NCBI GenBank assembly: GCA_003152165.1 | Contig: PLZO01000096.1 | Span: 17,951 to 61,201, forward strand | Source of the DNA: Chloroflexota bacterium | GTDB lineage: Bacteria > Chloroflexota > Limnocylindria > Limnocylindrales > CSP1-4 | Reading direction: 5' to 3' | Length of the DNA: 43,251 nt | Position numbers and translations under genes: made by a program | The notes under the pieces: generated by a model | The model's input: only the letters and a program-made list of their open reading frames with translations | Database searches by the model: none | What the model was told of the DNA's origin: nothing | Shown: piece by piece, positions 33,238-42,101 of the stretch | Position numbering within the stretch: the first letter of the stretch is position 1 | How the letters are laid out: the number at the start of each line of letters is the position of its first letter

Positions 33238-34072
33238 GCAGCTCGGCGCACTGGCGGCGGCGGTCGAGGCGCCCCGGAATCGGCCGCGCCGGATCGTCGC
33301 AACGATGGGCACCGTCATCGGGATCGACGTCCGTGATCGGGACGTGCCCGAGTCCGCGCTGGACGACGCCATCGCCTGGCTCGTCGATGTCGATGCACGG
33401 TTCAGCCCGTACCGGGCCGGCAGTGAGATCAGTCGCCTCGCGCGGGCGGAGATCGTGGCTGAGGACTGCTCTGCGGACGTGCGTTTCGTCCTGACTCGCT
33501 GCGAGGCGCTCCGCCAGGAGAGCGAGGGGTTCTTCGATATCCGAGGGCCGGGCCTGCTCGGCGGCCTGGACCCGTCCGGCTACGTCAAGGGCTGGGCGGT
33601 GGAGGAAGCCGCCTTCATCCTCGAGGCGGCGGGGGCGCGCAACTACGCGATCAATGCCGGCGGCGACGTGATCCTGCGCGGTTCGCCCGAACCAGGGCGG
33701 TCGTGGATCGTGGGCATCCGTCATCCGGTCGAGGCCGACCAGATCGTGGCCCGTCTATCGTTCGGCGCGGCCGTGGGTCGCTGGGCGGTTGCCACGTCAG
33801 GCCTGTACGAGCGGGGCAAGCACATCGTGAATCCGCGGACCGGCCGTTCACCGGACGAGCTGCTGAGCATGACCGTCGGCGGTCCGAGCCTGGCCGTTGC
33901 AGATGCCTACGCGACGACGGCCTTCGCGATGGGCCGGGACGGCCTGGCCTGGCTGGCGACTCGTCCCGGTTACGGCGGCTACGCGATCGACCGTGATCTC
34001 CGGCCGAGCTGGAATGAGGCGGTCGAGCCGCTCCTCGCCGCCGCCAGGGAAACGCTGGGACCGGCCGCCTAG
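33230..34072 (+). CDS. apbE: FAD:protein FMN transferase
   Basis: A 280-residue ApbE-family protein. It has MGTVIGIDV near the start (~26-34), DPSGYVKGWAV (~114-124), INAGGDVILRG (~141-151), ATSGLYERGKHIVNPRTG (~188-205) and VADAYATTAFAMG (~219-231), the FAD- and metal-binding motifs. It transfers FMN from FAD to Thr/Ser of the SGAT motif, present in the protein encoded just upstream. No signal peptide is evident, so modification may occur before or independent of export. The start overlaps the preceding stop by eight bases. Confidence 0.92.
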   Translation: MVEQLGALAAAVEAPRNRPRRIVATMGTVIGIDVRDRDVPESALDDAIAWLVDVDARFSPYRAGSEISRLARAEIVAEDCSADVRFVLTRCEALRQESEGFFDIRGPGLLGGLDPSGYVKGWAVEEAAFILEAAGARNYAINAGGDVILRGSPEPGRSWIVGIRHPVEADQIVARLSFGAAVGRWAVATSGLYERGKHIVNPRTGRSPDELLSMTVGGPSLAVADAYATTAFAMGRDGLAWLATRPGYGGYAIDRDLRPSWNEAVEPLLAAARETLGPAA

Positions 34073-34074
34073 CC

Positions 34075-34608
34075 TCAGGCGTGGTGCTTGTAGCGCCGCC
34101 GTCGGGCCCGGATCTGGAGGTCGTTGCCGTCGGTCGGCACGATGCTCAGCGAACCATCCTGCTCGAGAACGGCCAGCTTCATCTCCTTGATCGAATCGAG
34201 GCCGTGCTCGCGCAGGGCCGCCCCCAGGTCGTCCTCGTCCAGCCCCTCCTTGTCCAGGGCCTCGGGCAGCCAGGCCCCGTTTCGACCGATGACCGTCGGC
34301 TGGAACTCGAGCAATCGCCGGACGAACGGAACGCGCCGACGGAGCGCAGACACGAGTCCATTCAGGACGAAGATCGTGACGATGATGATCGCGGCGCCCG
34401 GGATCGACTGGTCCGGCCCGGTGATCGCGGGCTGGAGGGCATTTGCCGCGAGCAGGACAAGGGCCAGGTCGAACAGGGTGAACTGGCCGATCTCGCGTTT
34501 CCCGAAGATCCGCAGGGCCGCCAGAAAAATGGCGTAGACGATGACCGACCGGGCGACGATCTCGAGCGGCGGGAGGCCGAGCTGCCACATCGGCGGATCG
34601 TCGCACAT
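34075..34608 (-). CDS. DUF421 (YetF-like) membrane protein
   Basis: A protein of about 177 residues. Two or three N-terminal helices include IFLAALRIFGKREIGQFTLFDLALVLLAANALQPAITGP, the core of the DUF421 family, followed by the small soluble domain (GRNGAWLPEALDKEGLDEDDLGAALREHGL, then KLAVLEQDGSLSIVP). B. subtilis YetF and relatives affect stress and spore traits, but the biochemical role is not established. ATG 34590 is an equally good start. It converges on apbE with two bases between stops and is divergent from the aminotransferase gene. Confidence 0.87.
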   Translation of the reverse strand: MCDDPPMWQLGLPPLEIVARSVIVYAIFLAALRIFGKREIGQFTLFDLALVLLAANALQPAITGPDQSIPGAAIIIVTIFVLNGLVSALRRRVPFVRRLLEFQPTVIGRNGAWLPEALDKEGLDEDDLGAALREHGLDSIKEMKLAVLEQDGSLSIVPTDGNDLQIRARRRRYKHHA

Positions 34609-34689
34609 CGACCGAGCAAGAGTGCCGCCGGGCGGGAGTGCCACCGAGACGAGTGCCCGCCCCGCTGGCGAGCCTAGTACCCTGCGGCC

Positions 34690-36048
34690 ATGCCAACCGT
34701 TGAGCGCGCCGGCGTCCGCGAGCTGAAGCAGCGCGAGGACGAGCGTTTCGTGGCCGAGCATCCCCGCTCGCTGGCCCTGCTCGAGCGTGGTCGAAAGGTG
34801 ATGCCCAACGGCGTGCCGATGGCCTGGCACGTGAGCAGCTACCACCACCCACCACTGTGGGCGGCCGAGGGCCATGGGGCCCGGTTCACCGATGTCGACG
34901 GCCACACCTACTCCGACTTCAACATCGCTGACATGTCGATGTTCTGCGGCTACGCCCCCGAGCCGCTGGTCCGGGCGGTCAGCGAGCGCCTCGCCAGAGG
35001 CCACCAGTTCCTGCTGCCGGTCGAGGACGCGATCGTCGTCTCCGAGGAGCTCGGCCGGCGCTATGGCCTGCCGAAGTGGCAGTACACCCTGTCGGCCAGC
35101 CAGGCCAACACCGAGGCGATCCGGGTCGCCCGGGTCGCAACCGGTCGGGACAAGGTCCTGATGTTCGACGGGAAGTACCTCGGCCACCTGGCCGAGGCGC
35201 TGGTTGAGCTCGATCCGGAGGGCGTTCTCGTCCCCGAAGAGCGGGGTGTTGCCCGTGATGTCGTGAACGGCACGATCCTCGTACCCCTGAACGATCTGGC
35301 TGCGCTCGCCGCCGCCCTCGAGCGGCGCGACATCGCGGTCGTCCTGACCGAGCCGGCGTTGACCAACAACTTCGGGATGATCCTGCCCGACCCGGGCTTC
35401 CATGCCGAGCTCCGCCGACTCACCCGGGAGGCGGGCACGCTGCTCGCGATCGACGAGACCCACACCCAGGTCGTCGGGCCGGGCGGATTGACGGCCGCCT
35501 GGGGCCTCGATCCCGACTTCGTGACCTGCGGCAAGTCGATCGCCGGTGGGGTTCCGTTCGGTGCATGGGGGATGACCGACGAGATTGCCACGGTCCTGAT
35601 CCAGGCCAAGGGCGCCGACGGCGAGCGTTCCGACCTGGTCGCGATCGGCGGGACGCTCTTCGGCAACGCCCTGTCGCTGGCCGCCGCGCGGGCCACGATG
35701 CTCGAGATCCTGACCCCAGCCGCCTACGCGAGCACCCAGCGGCTGGGCGGTCGCCTGGCCGATGGGATGCGCGCGGCGGTTGCCCGGGTCGGGCTGCCCT
35801 GGCACATCTATCAGCTCGGACCGCGGGCCGGCTACACGTTCGGCCCGGATCCACTCCGCAATGCCGACGAGGCGCGCGCCTGCCAGGACGACCTCCTCAC
35901 CCGCCTGATCCGGATCTGGCTCGCCAACCGCGGAGTCTGGGAGGCAATCGTCGGGGCCGGACCGGTCGCCTCGGTCCCGGCGACAGACGAGGACATTGAT
36001 GCCTATCTGTCCGCCTGGAATGAGCTCCTCGACGCCCTCGGACGCTGA
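34690..36048 (+). CDS. Class III aminotransferase (glutamate-1-semialdehyde aminomutase-like)
   Basis: A 452-residue PLP enzyme. Family features are DVDGHTYSDFNIADMSMFCGYAP (~68-90), SASQANTEAIRVAR, Asp255 in AIDETHTQ and PLP Lys282 in CGKSIAGGVPFGAWG, then GTLFGNALSLAAA. Gly of the usual SGTEA loop is replaced (ASQANTEA), so it is not a standard HemL. Amino-group transfer to or from a beta- or omega-amino acid is likely. A weak TAGTAC lies just upstream of the ATG, suggesting a short leader. The large membrane-protein gene begins inside its last 29 bases. Confidence 0.88.
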   Translation: MPTVERAGVRELKQREDERFVAEHPRSLALLERGRKVMPNGVPMAWHVSSYHHPPLWAAEGHGARFTDVDGHTYSDFNIADMSMFCGYAPEPLVRAVSERLARGHQFLLPVEDAIVVSEELGRRYGLPKWQYTLSASQANTEAIRVARVATGRDKVLMFDGKYLGHLAEALVELDPEGVLVPEERGVARDVVNGTILVPLNDLAALAAALERRDIAVVLTEPALTNNFGMILPDPGFHAELRRLTREAGTLLAIDETHTQVVGPGGLTAAWGLDPDFVTCGKSIAGGVPFGAWGMTDEIATVLIQAKGADGERSDLVAIGGTLFGNALSLAAARATMLEILTPAAYASTQRLGGRLADGMRAAVARVGLPWHIYQLGPRAGYTFGPDPLRNADEARACQDDLLTRLIRIWLANRGVWEAIVGAGPVASVPATDEDIDAYLSAWNELLDALGR

Positions 36049-38194
36049 GCGGGGCTCGGGCCAACGCAGCCGCCTCGCCCGGTCGCCGGTCGAAGCATGG
36101 TTGCTCCTCGGAGCGGGCGCCGCGCTGCTCCTCGAGGTGGCCCTGCGCCAGGGTGATCCACTCGAAGGCTTCACGTTCGGAGGGGCACTGGCCGGGATCG
36201 TGAGCCAGTTGCCCGTGACCTTCCCGGCGGCGGTCGCGGTCTCGATCGCCGCCACGCTGAACGTGCTGGCCGGTGCCGTGGTCCTGCGGCGGGTCCGTCG
36301 AACGGCGTACCGCTCATGGTCGGACCTCGTCCTGGCCGGCTTCGGGGGCGCGGTCCTGCTCGATGCCCTGCTCGTCTTCGTGCTTGGCGGAGTCGGCCTG
36401 TTCCGACCGGTCGTTCTGGCGGCGGTCCTGCTCGTCGTCTGCTTGGCCGGGCTCGGCGCCCGTCCCCTGGTCGCGCTGTCATTCGGGGTCGACCGGTCCA
36501 ACTTCGCGCGCGGGCTGCTCGTTGCGTTGGTATGGTGCGGGCCGCTGCTTGTCGCATTGGCGTCGCCGGTCGTCCCGGCGGCGGACGTCCTGCCCAACCA
36601 CGTCGCGCCGGCCGAGCACCTGCGCGTCTTCGGGAGCATCGCGTCGCTGGCCACCTATCCCTCGCCGATCTACGGCGCGTCGCGCCTCTTCCTGGGCTAC
36701 TCGGCGCTGATGGGCACCCTGGCAACCCTCACCGGATTGCCGGCTGCCCTGGCCGTCGCCGCGTTCACGGGTCCGCTACTCGTGATCTCGGCGGTCGCCG
36801 CGCGACGCCTGGCCGGTGCCGCGTTCGGGCGAGAGGCCGGGTTCTGGGCGCTTCTCGCGTTCCCGTTGGCGTTCACCTTTGTGCGCCTGCCGGACGTTCG
36901 CGACAGCGTAGTCGCCCTGCCGCTCGCGGCTCTCACCTTCGCGCTCCTCTTGGTTCCGGATCGGGTCCATTCCGAGATCGAGCGCGCGGGCCGGCCGGAT
37001 TGGCTGTTGGCCGCTGCCCTGACCGCGGCGACCCTCGTCCATCCGCTGGTCGGAGTCCTCACTGCGGGGAGCGTCGCCATCCTGACCATGGCTGATCCCG
37101 CCCGGTTGGCCCGGCGGGCGATCCCCGCGCTGCTGGCCACGGCGGTGGCCGTCTTGCCCCAGCTGGCCGTGATGATCGGACTCGAACCGGCGCCGCTGCT
37201 GGGGCTGGTGGCCTTCGTGGCAGCGGTCTTCGTCGCTCTCGTGGCGGCCGCGTCCGCAGATCGAGTCGCCTGGTCGCGGATCGAGGCGCGCTGGGCGACT
37301 GGGGTGACGATCGTTGCCGGCGGGCTGGTCGTGCTCGCGATCGTCGTCGGCGTCCCGGATGCGCTCGGCCAGGCCTCGCAATCGCTCAACCCGGCGTTCC
37401 CGGTGCTGTTCGCAGCGGCCGTGCTTGCCGCCGTCGGGCTCGCCCCAACCTCGCGCGGCGGCCGCCGGCTGCTCTTTGCATCGCTGGCCGCGGGCGGCGG
37501 GGCGCTCCTGCTCGTGGCTGCGGTACCGGACTCGTTGCTGGTCGGGCAGTCACTACGCTACGAGGTTCCCAAGGCCGTCGGCTACTGGCTGCCGTGGGCC
37601 TGCGTTCCGGCGGCCGCTGGCCTGGTGGCGGCGGTGGCTCGCGGACGGGGCCCGGCGTTCGTTCGCCCGGCGCTCGTGGGCGCCTTCCTGGCCGTCGTCC
37701 TGCTGTCGCTCGGGTCGCCCGCACCCGACTCCGCCCAGGCGTCGCACGCCGTCGCCGACGGCCTGGCCCACGACCTGCGGACGGCCGAGCTGGGCTACTG
37801 GCAGGGGTATCCGGACGTCCGCCTGGTCGTCGACGCGTCCGGTCGCCAGGTCCTGGCGTTCCTCCGTCAGGAGGTCAGCGGCGGACGACTCGGCGCCGAC
37901 TCGCAGCTCCTCCACGTCGCCGCGAGCTACCAGGGGTCGACGAGCCTGCCGATCGCAGACTTCACCGGCATCGAGGAGACCATGGTGTGCGCTGATGCCA
38001 CGACAAACATCTTTACGGCCGGCGGCCGGATCTATCCGGTCGCCGGCCTGGCCGCCGAGCTCCACGATGGGTTCGCCTACGTCGTCCTGGAGCCTGCCGA
38101 CCTGCCGCGCGCGGTGCGGGCGGCAATCATCGCCGCCGGCTATCGGTCCGTCTTCGCGAACACGTCGGCCGAGGTCTTCGTGGCGCCGGCATAA
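36020..38194 (+). CDS. Large multi-pass membrane protein of unknown function
   Basis: A 724-residue protein. About a dozen hydrophobic helices run from ~25 to ~575, then a soluble domain (~580-724) contains LVVDASGRQVLAFLRQE and TGIEETMVCADATTN. The loop after the early helices (NHVAPAEHLRVFGSIASLATYPSPIYG) and the LVHPLVG segment resemble the layout of GT-C-type membrane glycosyltransferases, but I see no decisive catalytic motif. ATG 36020 overlaps the aminotransferase end; a start at 35996 is possible. I do not recognise the family. Confidence 0.65.
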   Translation: MSSSTPSDAERGSGQRSRLARSPVEAWLLLGAGAALLLEVALRQGDPLEGFTFGGALAGIVSQLPVTFPAAVAVSIAATLNVLAGAVVLRRVRRTAYRSWSDLVLAGFGGAVLLDALLVFVLGGVGLFRPVVLAAVLLVVCLAGLGARPLVALSFGVDRSNFARGLLVALVWCGPLLVALASPVVPAADVLPNHVAPAEHLRVFGSIASLATYPSPIYGASRLFLGYSALMGTLATLTGLPAALAVAAFTGPLLVISAVAARRLAGAAFGREAGFWALLAFPLAFTFVRLPDVRDSVVALPLAALTFALLLVPDRVHSEIERAGRPDWLLAAALTAATLVHPLVGVLTAGSVAILTMADPARLARRAIPALLATAVAVLPQLAVMIGLEPAPLLGLVAFVAAVFVALVAAASADRVAWSRIEARWATGVTIVAGGLVVLAIVVGVPDALGQASQSLNPAFPVLFAAAVLAAVGLAPTSRGGRRLLFASLAAGGGALLLVAAVPDSLLVGQSLRYEVPKAVGYWLPWACVPAAAGLVAAVARGRGPAFVRPALVGAFLAVVLLSLGSPAPDSAQASHAVADGLAHDLRTAELGYWQGYPDVRLVVDASGRQVLAFLRQEVSGGRLGADSQLLHVAASYQGSTSLPIADFTGIEETMVCADATTNIFTAGGRIYPVAGLAAELHDGFAYVVLEPADLPRAVRAAIIAAGYRSVFANTSAEVFVAPA

Positions 38195-38246
38195 TGCGCG
38201 ACGAATCGCGCTGGCGGGTCGTCGAAACCCCGATCCGGCGTTGCAA

Positions 38247-38424
38247 TTGGTGCTTCCAGAGCGACAAACGACACGAAAACGTGCCCAACCCGCCCTATGC
38301 GCGGACTCTTCGCCTTGATTTCATCCCGAGCTGAGCGTGCGCCTGGATGAACGAGCGAGCCCGAAAAGGTCCAGTGACCTCCTCGGGCTCGACATGTGCC
38401 GGTTTGTCGCGTGGGGAGCACCAA
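38247..38424. repeat. Inverted-repeat element, copy B (178 bp)
   Basis: Left arm 38247-38274 (TTGGTGCTTC...GCGACAAAC) and right arm 38396-38424 are inverted copies; 19 of the outer 23 positions match by hand alignment. The core GATTTCATCCCGA is at 38317-38329, 48 bases after GCGACAAA, exactly as in copy A read on the other strand. An internal stem AGCCCGA/TCGGGCT (~38359-38388) adds structure. The rest of the interior has diverged. Confidence 0.65.
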
Positions 38425-38451
38425 CGGGTCCGAGGGCAGGGGCGAGCCGCG

Positions 38452-38552
38452 GGAACGCCCAGGCGAGGAGTCGCCGGAACGCCCAGGCCGCGCGCCGAGC
38501 CGGAACGCCCAGGCGACGAGCTGCGGGAACGCCCAGGCCGGCGCGCCGAGCC
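38452..38552 (+). repeat. Two-unit ~50-bp tandem repeat built on GGAACGCCCAGGC
   Basis: GGAACGCCCAGGC occurs at 38452, 38476, 38502 and 38526. The larger period is ~50 bp (38452-38501 and 38502-38552), with the units differing at a few positions. It lies just beyond the trpB2 stop. Confidence 0.75.
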
Positions 38553-38559
38553 CCGGGGC

Positions 38560-39933
38560 CTAGCCGACCTTGGGCAGGCCGGCCAGGGCAGCCTCGTCGG
38601 GGACGTACTCGTAGTCCTCGAGCGAGCCGCTGAGGTACCGCTCATACGCCGCCAGGTCGAAGTGACCGTGGCCGGACAGGTTGAACAGGATGACCTTCTT
38701 CTCGCCGGAGGCCTTGGCGGCGATGGCTTCGTCCATGGCCACCCGGATCGCATGGGCAGACTCCGGTGCCGGCAGGATGCCCTCGGCCCGGGCGAAGGCA
38801 ACTGCCGCGGCGAAGGCCGGCCCCTGGTGGACCGCCCGCGCCTCGATGTCGCCGTGGTCCTTGAGCAGGCTGACCAGCGGGGACATCCCGTGATAGCGCA
38901 GGCCGCCGGCGTGGATTGGCTCGGGGATGAAGTCGGAGCCGAGGGTGAACATCTTGACCAGCGGGGTCATCTTGCCGGTGTCGCCGAAGTCGTAGGCGTA
39001 CACGCCCCGGGTCAGCGACGGTGCAGCCTCGGGCTCGACCGCGATTACCCGGTATTTGCGCCCGCCCCGGAAGGTGAGACCAAGGAACGGGAAGGCCAAC
39101 CCGGCGAAGTTCGAGCCGCCGCCGGCGCAGGCGATGATCAGGTCCGGCTCCTCGCCGGCCATCGCCATCTGCTCGATCGCCTCGAGCCCCACCACGCTCT
39201 GGTGGATGAGAACGTGATTGAGGACGGAGCCCAGGCTGTACTTGGTGTCGTCGCGAGTGGCAGCGTCCTCGACGGCCTCGCTGATCGCCATGCCCAACGA
39301 GCCGGGGCTGTCGGGGTGCTCGGCCAGGACGCCCCGACCGTAGTTCGTGGTCGGGCTGGGGCTGGCGACGACCTCGGCGCCATACGTCTCCATCAGGATC
39401 CGCCGGTACGGCTTCTGGTCGTAGCTGGCCCGGACCATGTAGACCTTGACCTCGAGGTTGAACATGGCGCCGGCAAACGCAAGCGCGCTGCCCCACTGGC
39501 CCGCCCCGGTCTCGGTCGCGATCCGCTTCGTGCCCTCCTGCTGGTTGTAGAAGGCCTGGGCGATCGCCGTATTCGGCTTGTGGCTGCCGGCCGGGCTGCC
39601 GCCCTCGTACTTGTAGTAGATGTGAGCAGGCGTATCGAGGACCTGCTCGAGCCGACGGGCCCGGAAGAGGGGACTGGGCCGATACAGCCGATAGGCCTCG
39701 CGGACCGGTTCGGGGATCTCGATCTCGCGCTCGGTGCTGACCTCCTGGCCGATCAGGGCCATCGGGAAGAGCGGGGCGAGGTCGGCCGGGCCGATCGGCT
39801 GGCCGGTGCCCGGATGAAGGACCGGCGCCGGCGGGATCGGCAGATCTGCGGCGATGTTGTACCAGGCCCGCGGGATCTGGTCTTCCGAGAGCAGGAACTT
39901 CGTGGTCCGGTCGTCGCCGCGCGAGTCGCTCAT
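38560..39933 (-). CDS. trpB2: TrpB-like pyridoxal-phosphate-dependent enzyme (TrpB2)
   Basis: A 457-residue protein of the longer TrpB2 type. PLP Lys119 is in [11 protein letters not shown], the glycine-rich phosphate loop is [10 protein letters not shown], and [13 protein letters not shown] and the late [10 protein letters not shown] match TrpB. TrpB2 makes tryptophan from indole and serine, often without a trpA partner; none is seen here. ATG 39933 is 22 bases after the desaturase stop, so the two are probably cotranscribed although no common pathway is known. The open frame extends 49 codons upstream with no domain content. Confidence 0.9.
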   Translation of the reverse strand: MSDSRGDDRTTKFLLSEDQIPRAWYNIAADLPIPPAPVLHPGTGQPIGPADLAPLFPMALIGQEVSTEREIEIPEPVREAYRLYRPSPLFRARRLEQVLDTPAHIYYKYEGGSPAGSHKPNTAIAQAFYNQQEGTKRIATETGAGQWGSALAFAGAMFNLEVKVYMVRASYDQKPYRRILMETYGAEVVASPSPTTNYGRGVLAEHPDSPGSLGMAISEAVEDAATRDDTKYSLGSVLNHVLIHQSVVGLEAIEQMAMAGEEPDLIIACAGGGSNFAGLAFPFLGLTFRGGRKYRVIAVEPEAAPSLTRGVYAYDFGDTGKMTPLVKMFTLGSDFIPEPIHAGGLRYHGMSPLVSLLKDHGDIEARAVHQGPAFAAAVAFARAEGILPAPESAHAIRVAMDEAIAAKASGEKKVILFNLSGHGHFDLAAYERYLSGSLEDYEYVPDEAALAGLPKVG

Positions 39934-39955
39934 CTCGATCTCTCCATCTCTGTGG

Positions 39956-40885
39956 TCAGCCTGTGGCGGCAATCCTGGGGATCTTTGATCCGGCCAAGCG
40001 CTCCTCGAAGCGCCGGGCCGTCGCCTCCAACTTGTCGAGGTGCTCCACCAGCCGGCGGCGGGCCTCCTCCGCCGCTTCATTCAGGTTGCCCAGGTCGAAG
40101 ATCCGCCAGTGGCGGAGGATCGGCATGAGAACTTCATCCCGGTGGACGCGGACATCGTAAATCCCCGCCCGGGCCATTTGGGCCGCCTTGCGCACGAACT
40201 GCGGAATTCCGGCCCCGGGCATCTGGAACGAGAGGACCTCGTCAACGATCGCGCACACGGCAGCCGACGGCTCGAGGACGATGGCGGCCGACATGATGTC
40301 GCGGTAGAAGACCATGTGCAGGTTCTCGTCGGCAGCGATCCGGATCATGATCCGGTCGGCCACCGGGTCGTCCGAATAGCGACCGGTATTGCGGTGCGAG
40401 ATGCGCGTCGCGAGCTCCTGGAAGGCGACGTAGGCCAGGCCGTGGAGGGTATCGGGCGAGGCGATGTCGTAGCCCTTCTCGAGCTGGCTCATCCGGCCGC
40501 GTTCGAGCAGGATCGGATCGATGTTCCTCGTGACCATCAGGTAGTCGCGGAGCACGATCGCATGGCGGCCTTCCTCGGCGGTCCAGCGGCCGATCCAGTT
40601 GATCCACGCCCCGTCGCCATCGCCGAACATCCCGTGGATCAACCGGTGGTACGAGGGCAGGTTGTCCTCGGTCAGGAGGTTGATCTCAAAGGCCGTCTGG
40701 GCGACGCCGGTCAGGCGCGGCTGATCCGGTGTCCAGGGCTCCTTGTCGAAGTCACGGCCGAGCCGGTAGGGAATGTAGTCGTGGGGGAACCATTCCTGGG
40801 CGACTTTGAGGTGGCGGTCGTAGAGGCGTCCGGCCTCGGGCTCGAGCTCGATCAGCAGGCCGCGCTCGTTGTAGTCGGGGGACAT
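39956..40885 (-). CDS. Acyl-ACP desaturase (ferritin-like di-iron)
   Basis: A 309-residue protein of the plant-type stearoyl-ACP desaturase family. The di-iron ligands fit: Glu73 in [11 protein letters not shown], Glu104/105 and His108 in EEGRH, and the second pair in [12 protein letters not shown]. Early [12 protein letters not shown] is also typical. It introduces a double bond into acyl chains bound to acyl carrier protein, using ferredoxin-type electrons; actinobacterial DesA1/DesA2 are relatives. ATG 40885 is preferred; an in-frame GTG at 40918 would add 11 residues. Confidence 0.87.
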   Translation of the reverse strand: MSPDYNERGLLIELEPEAGRLYDRHLKVAQEWFPHDYIPYRLGRDFDKEPWTPDQPRLTGVAQTAFEINLLTEDNLPSYHRLIHGMFGDGDGAWINWIGRWTAEEGRHAIVLRDYLMVTRNIDPILLERGRMSQLEKGYDIASPDTLHGLAYVAFQELATRISHRNTGRYSDDPVADRIMIRIAADENLHMVFYRDIMSAAIVLEPSAAVCAIVDEVLSFQMPGAGIPQFVRKAAQMARAGIYDVRVHRDEVLMPILRHWRIFDLGNLNEAAEEARRRLVEHLDKLEATARRFEERLAGSKIPRIAATG

Positions 40886-41069
40886 CACGGTCACCGATCC
40901 GGGCGGGACGGGAGGCACGCGAAGGCCGCGTGTCGAACGATCCGCCCCACAAGCCTAGCGGCTGCGCCCGCGTCGGACCGGGCGAACAGGTGCGGACCTG
41001 CATCGACCGCGGCAGCCGAAGACCTGCTGCGCCGAGCCGAACCGGGTTGGATCGGCGATCATTTGGCTC

Positions 41070-42101
41070 GTGAAGCCGTGGTCGACCCCACTCCGCGGAC
41101 GGCTCGAGGAGCACCTCTTCGAGAGCGCCGCATTGCGCGGCAATCCCCTGGGCGACCCCGCCGAGCGACCGCTCTGGGCCTACCTGCCGCGGGCCTACGA
41201 CGCCGAGCCGGGGCGGCGCCTGCCATCGATCTACCTGATCCAGGGGATGACCGGCCAGGTCGACATGTGGCGCAACCGGTCCGCCTTTCGGCCGACCGTC
41301 CTGGAGCTGATCGACGAGCTGTTCAGCGGTGCTGGCGCTGCCCCGCCGACGATCATCGTGTTCGTCGATTGTTGGACGTCGTACGGCGGCAGCCAGTTCA
41401 TCGACTCACCGGGAACGGGCCGCTACGGAACGTACCTGGCCGACGAGGTGGTCGACTGGGTGGACGCCCACTACCGGACACTGGCCCGGCCGGCCCATCG
41501 GGGGATCAGTGGCAAGTCGAGCGGGGGCTACGGGGCAATGATCAACGGCCTCCTCCGGCCAGACCGATTCGGTGCCCTGGCGACCCACGCCGGCGACGCC
41601 CTGTTCGAGATCTGCTACCAGGGCGACTTCGGGCCGGCGGCGCGTGCGCTGCGCGACGGCTTCGACGGTTCGATCGAACGTTGGTGGGCCGACTTCCACA
41701 GCCGGCCAGCGTTCTCGAAGGGCGTCGACGAGGTACTGATCAACAGCTATGCGATGGCCGCCTGCTACTCGGCCGATCCGGACGGCACGGTTCGGCTGCC
41801 CTTCGATCCGAGCACCGGCGAGCTGATTCCGGAGGTCTGGGCGCGATGGCTGGCCTGGGATCCGGTCCGGATTGCCCGCACCGAACAGGGGATCGCGGCG
41901 CTGCGCGGCCTGCGTGCGATCTACATCGATGCCGGCACCCGCGATGAATACCACCTCGATCTGGGCGCCGAGGCCTTCCGCCAGGCATGCGTCGCGGCCG
42001 GCTCGGTACCACCGTTCTTCGAGCTCTTCGAGGCGGGTCACGGCGGCATCGAGTACCGCTATCCGATCGCCCTGCGCTACCTTGCGGAGCGACTCGTCTA
42101 G
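41070..42101 (+). CDS. Alpha/beta hydrolase of the esterase D / Fes type
   Basis: A 343-residue protein. Ser150 in GISGKSSGGYGAM is the nucleophile elbow, Asp ~282 lies in IYIDAGTRDEYHLD, and His ~325 is in FEAGHGG. YLIQGMTGQVDMW and GRYGTYLADEVVDWVDAHY are typical of the esterase (PF00756) family that includes S-formylglutathione hydrolase, mycolyltransferases and enterobactin esterase. No signal peptide is visible. The start is GTG 41070. Substrate is unknown. It ends with a four-base overlap, tail to tail, with the next hydrolase. Confidence 0.82.
   Translation: MKPWSTPLRGRLEEHLFESAALRGNPLGDPAERPLWAYLPRAYDAEPGRRLPSIYLIQGMTGQVDMWRNRSAFRPTVLELIDELFSGAGAAPPTIIVFVDCWTSYGGSQFIDSPGTGRYGTYLADEVVDWVDAHYRTLARPAHRGISGKSSGGYGAMINGLLRPDRFGALATHAGDALFEICYQGDFGPAARALRDGFDGSIERWWADFHSRPAFSKGVDEVLINSYAMAACYSADPDGTVRLPFDPSTGELIPEVWARWLAWDPVRIARTEQGIAALRGLRAIYIDAGTRDEYHLDLGAEAFRQACVAAGSVPPFFELFEAGHGGIEYRYPIALRYLAERLV

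Larger units (their letters stand above)
38195..38559. other. Intergenic region, 365 bp, inverted-repeat element and tandem repeat
   Basis: The region lies between convergent genes. It contains copy B of the inverted-repeat element (38247-38424) and a two-unit ~50-bp tandem repeat (38452-38552). I see no coding sequence. Confidence 0.6.

Noticed and set aside
34075-36654. An 859-codon minus-strand open frame
   Set aside because: Only its last ~177 codons (DUF421) are real. The rest is antisense to the aminotransferase and membrane-protein genes and has no domain.
38452-38552. CRISPR array
   Set aside because: The spacing motif repeats are themselves part of a tandem duplication; there are no unique spacers and no cas genes in the window.
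38347-40128. A 593-codon plus-strand frame over trpB2
   Set aside because: It is antisense to a clearly conserved PLP enzyme and begins in repeats.
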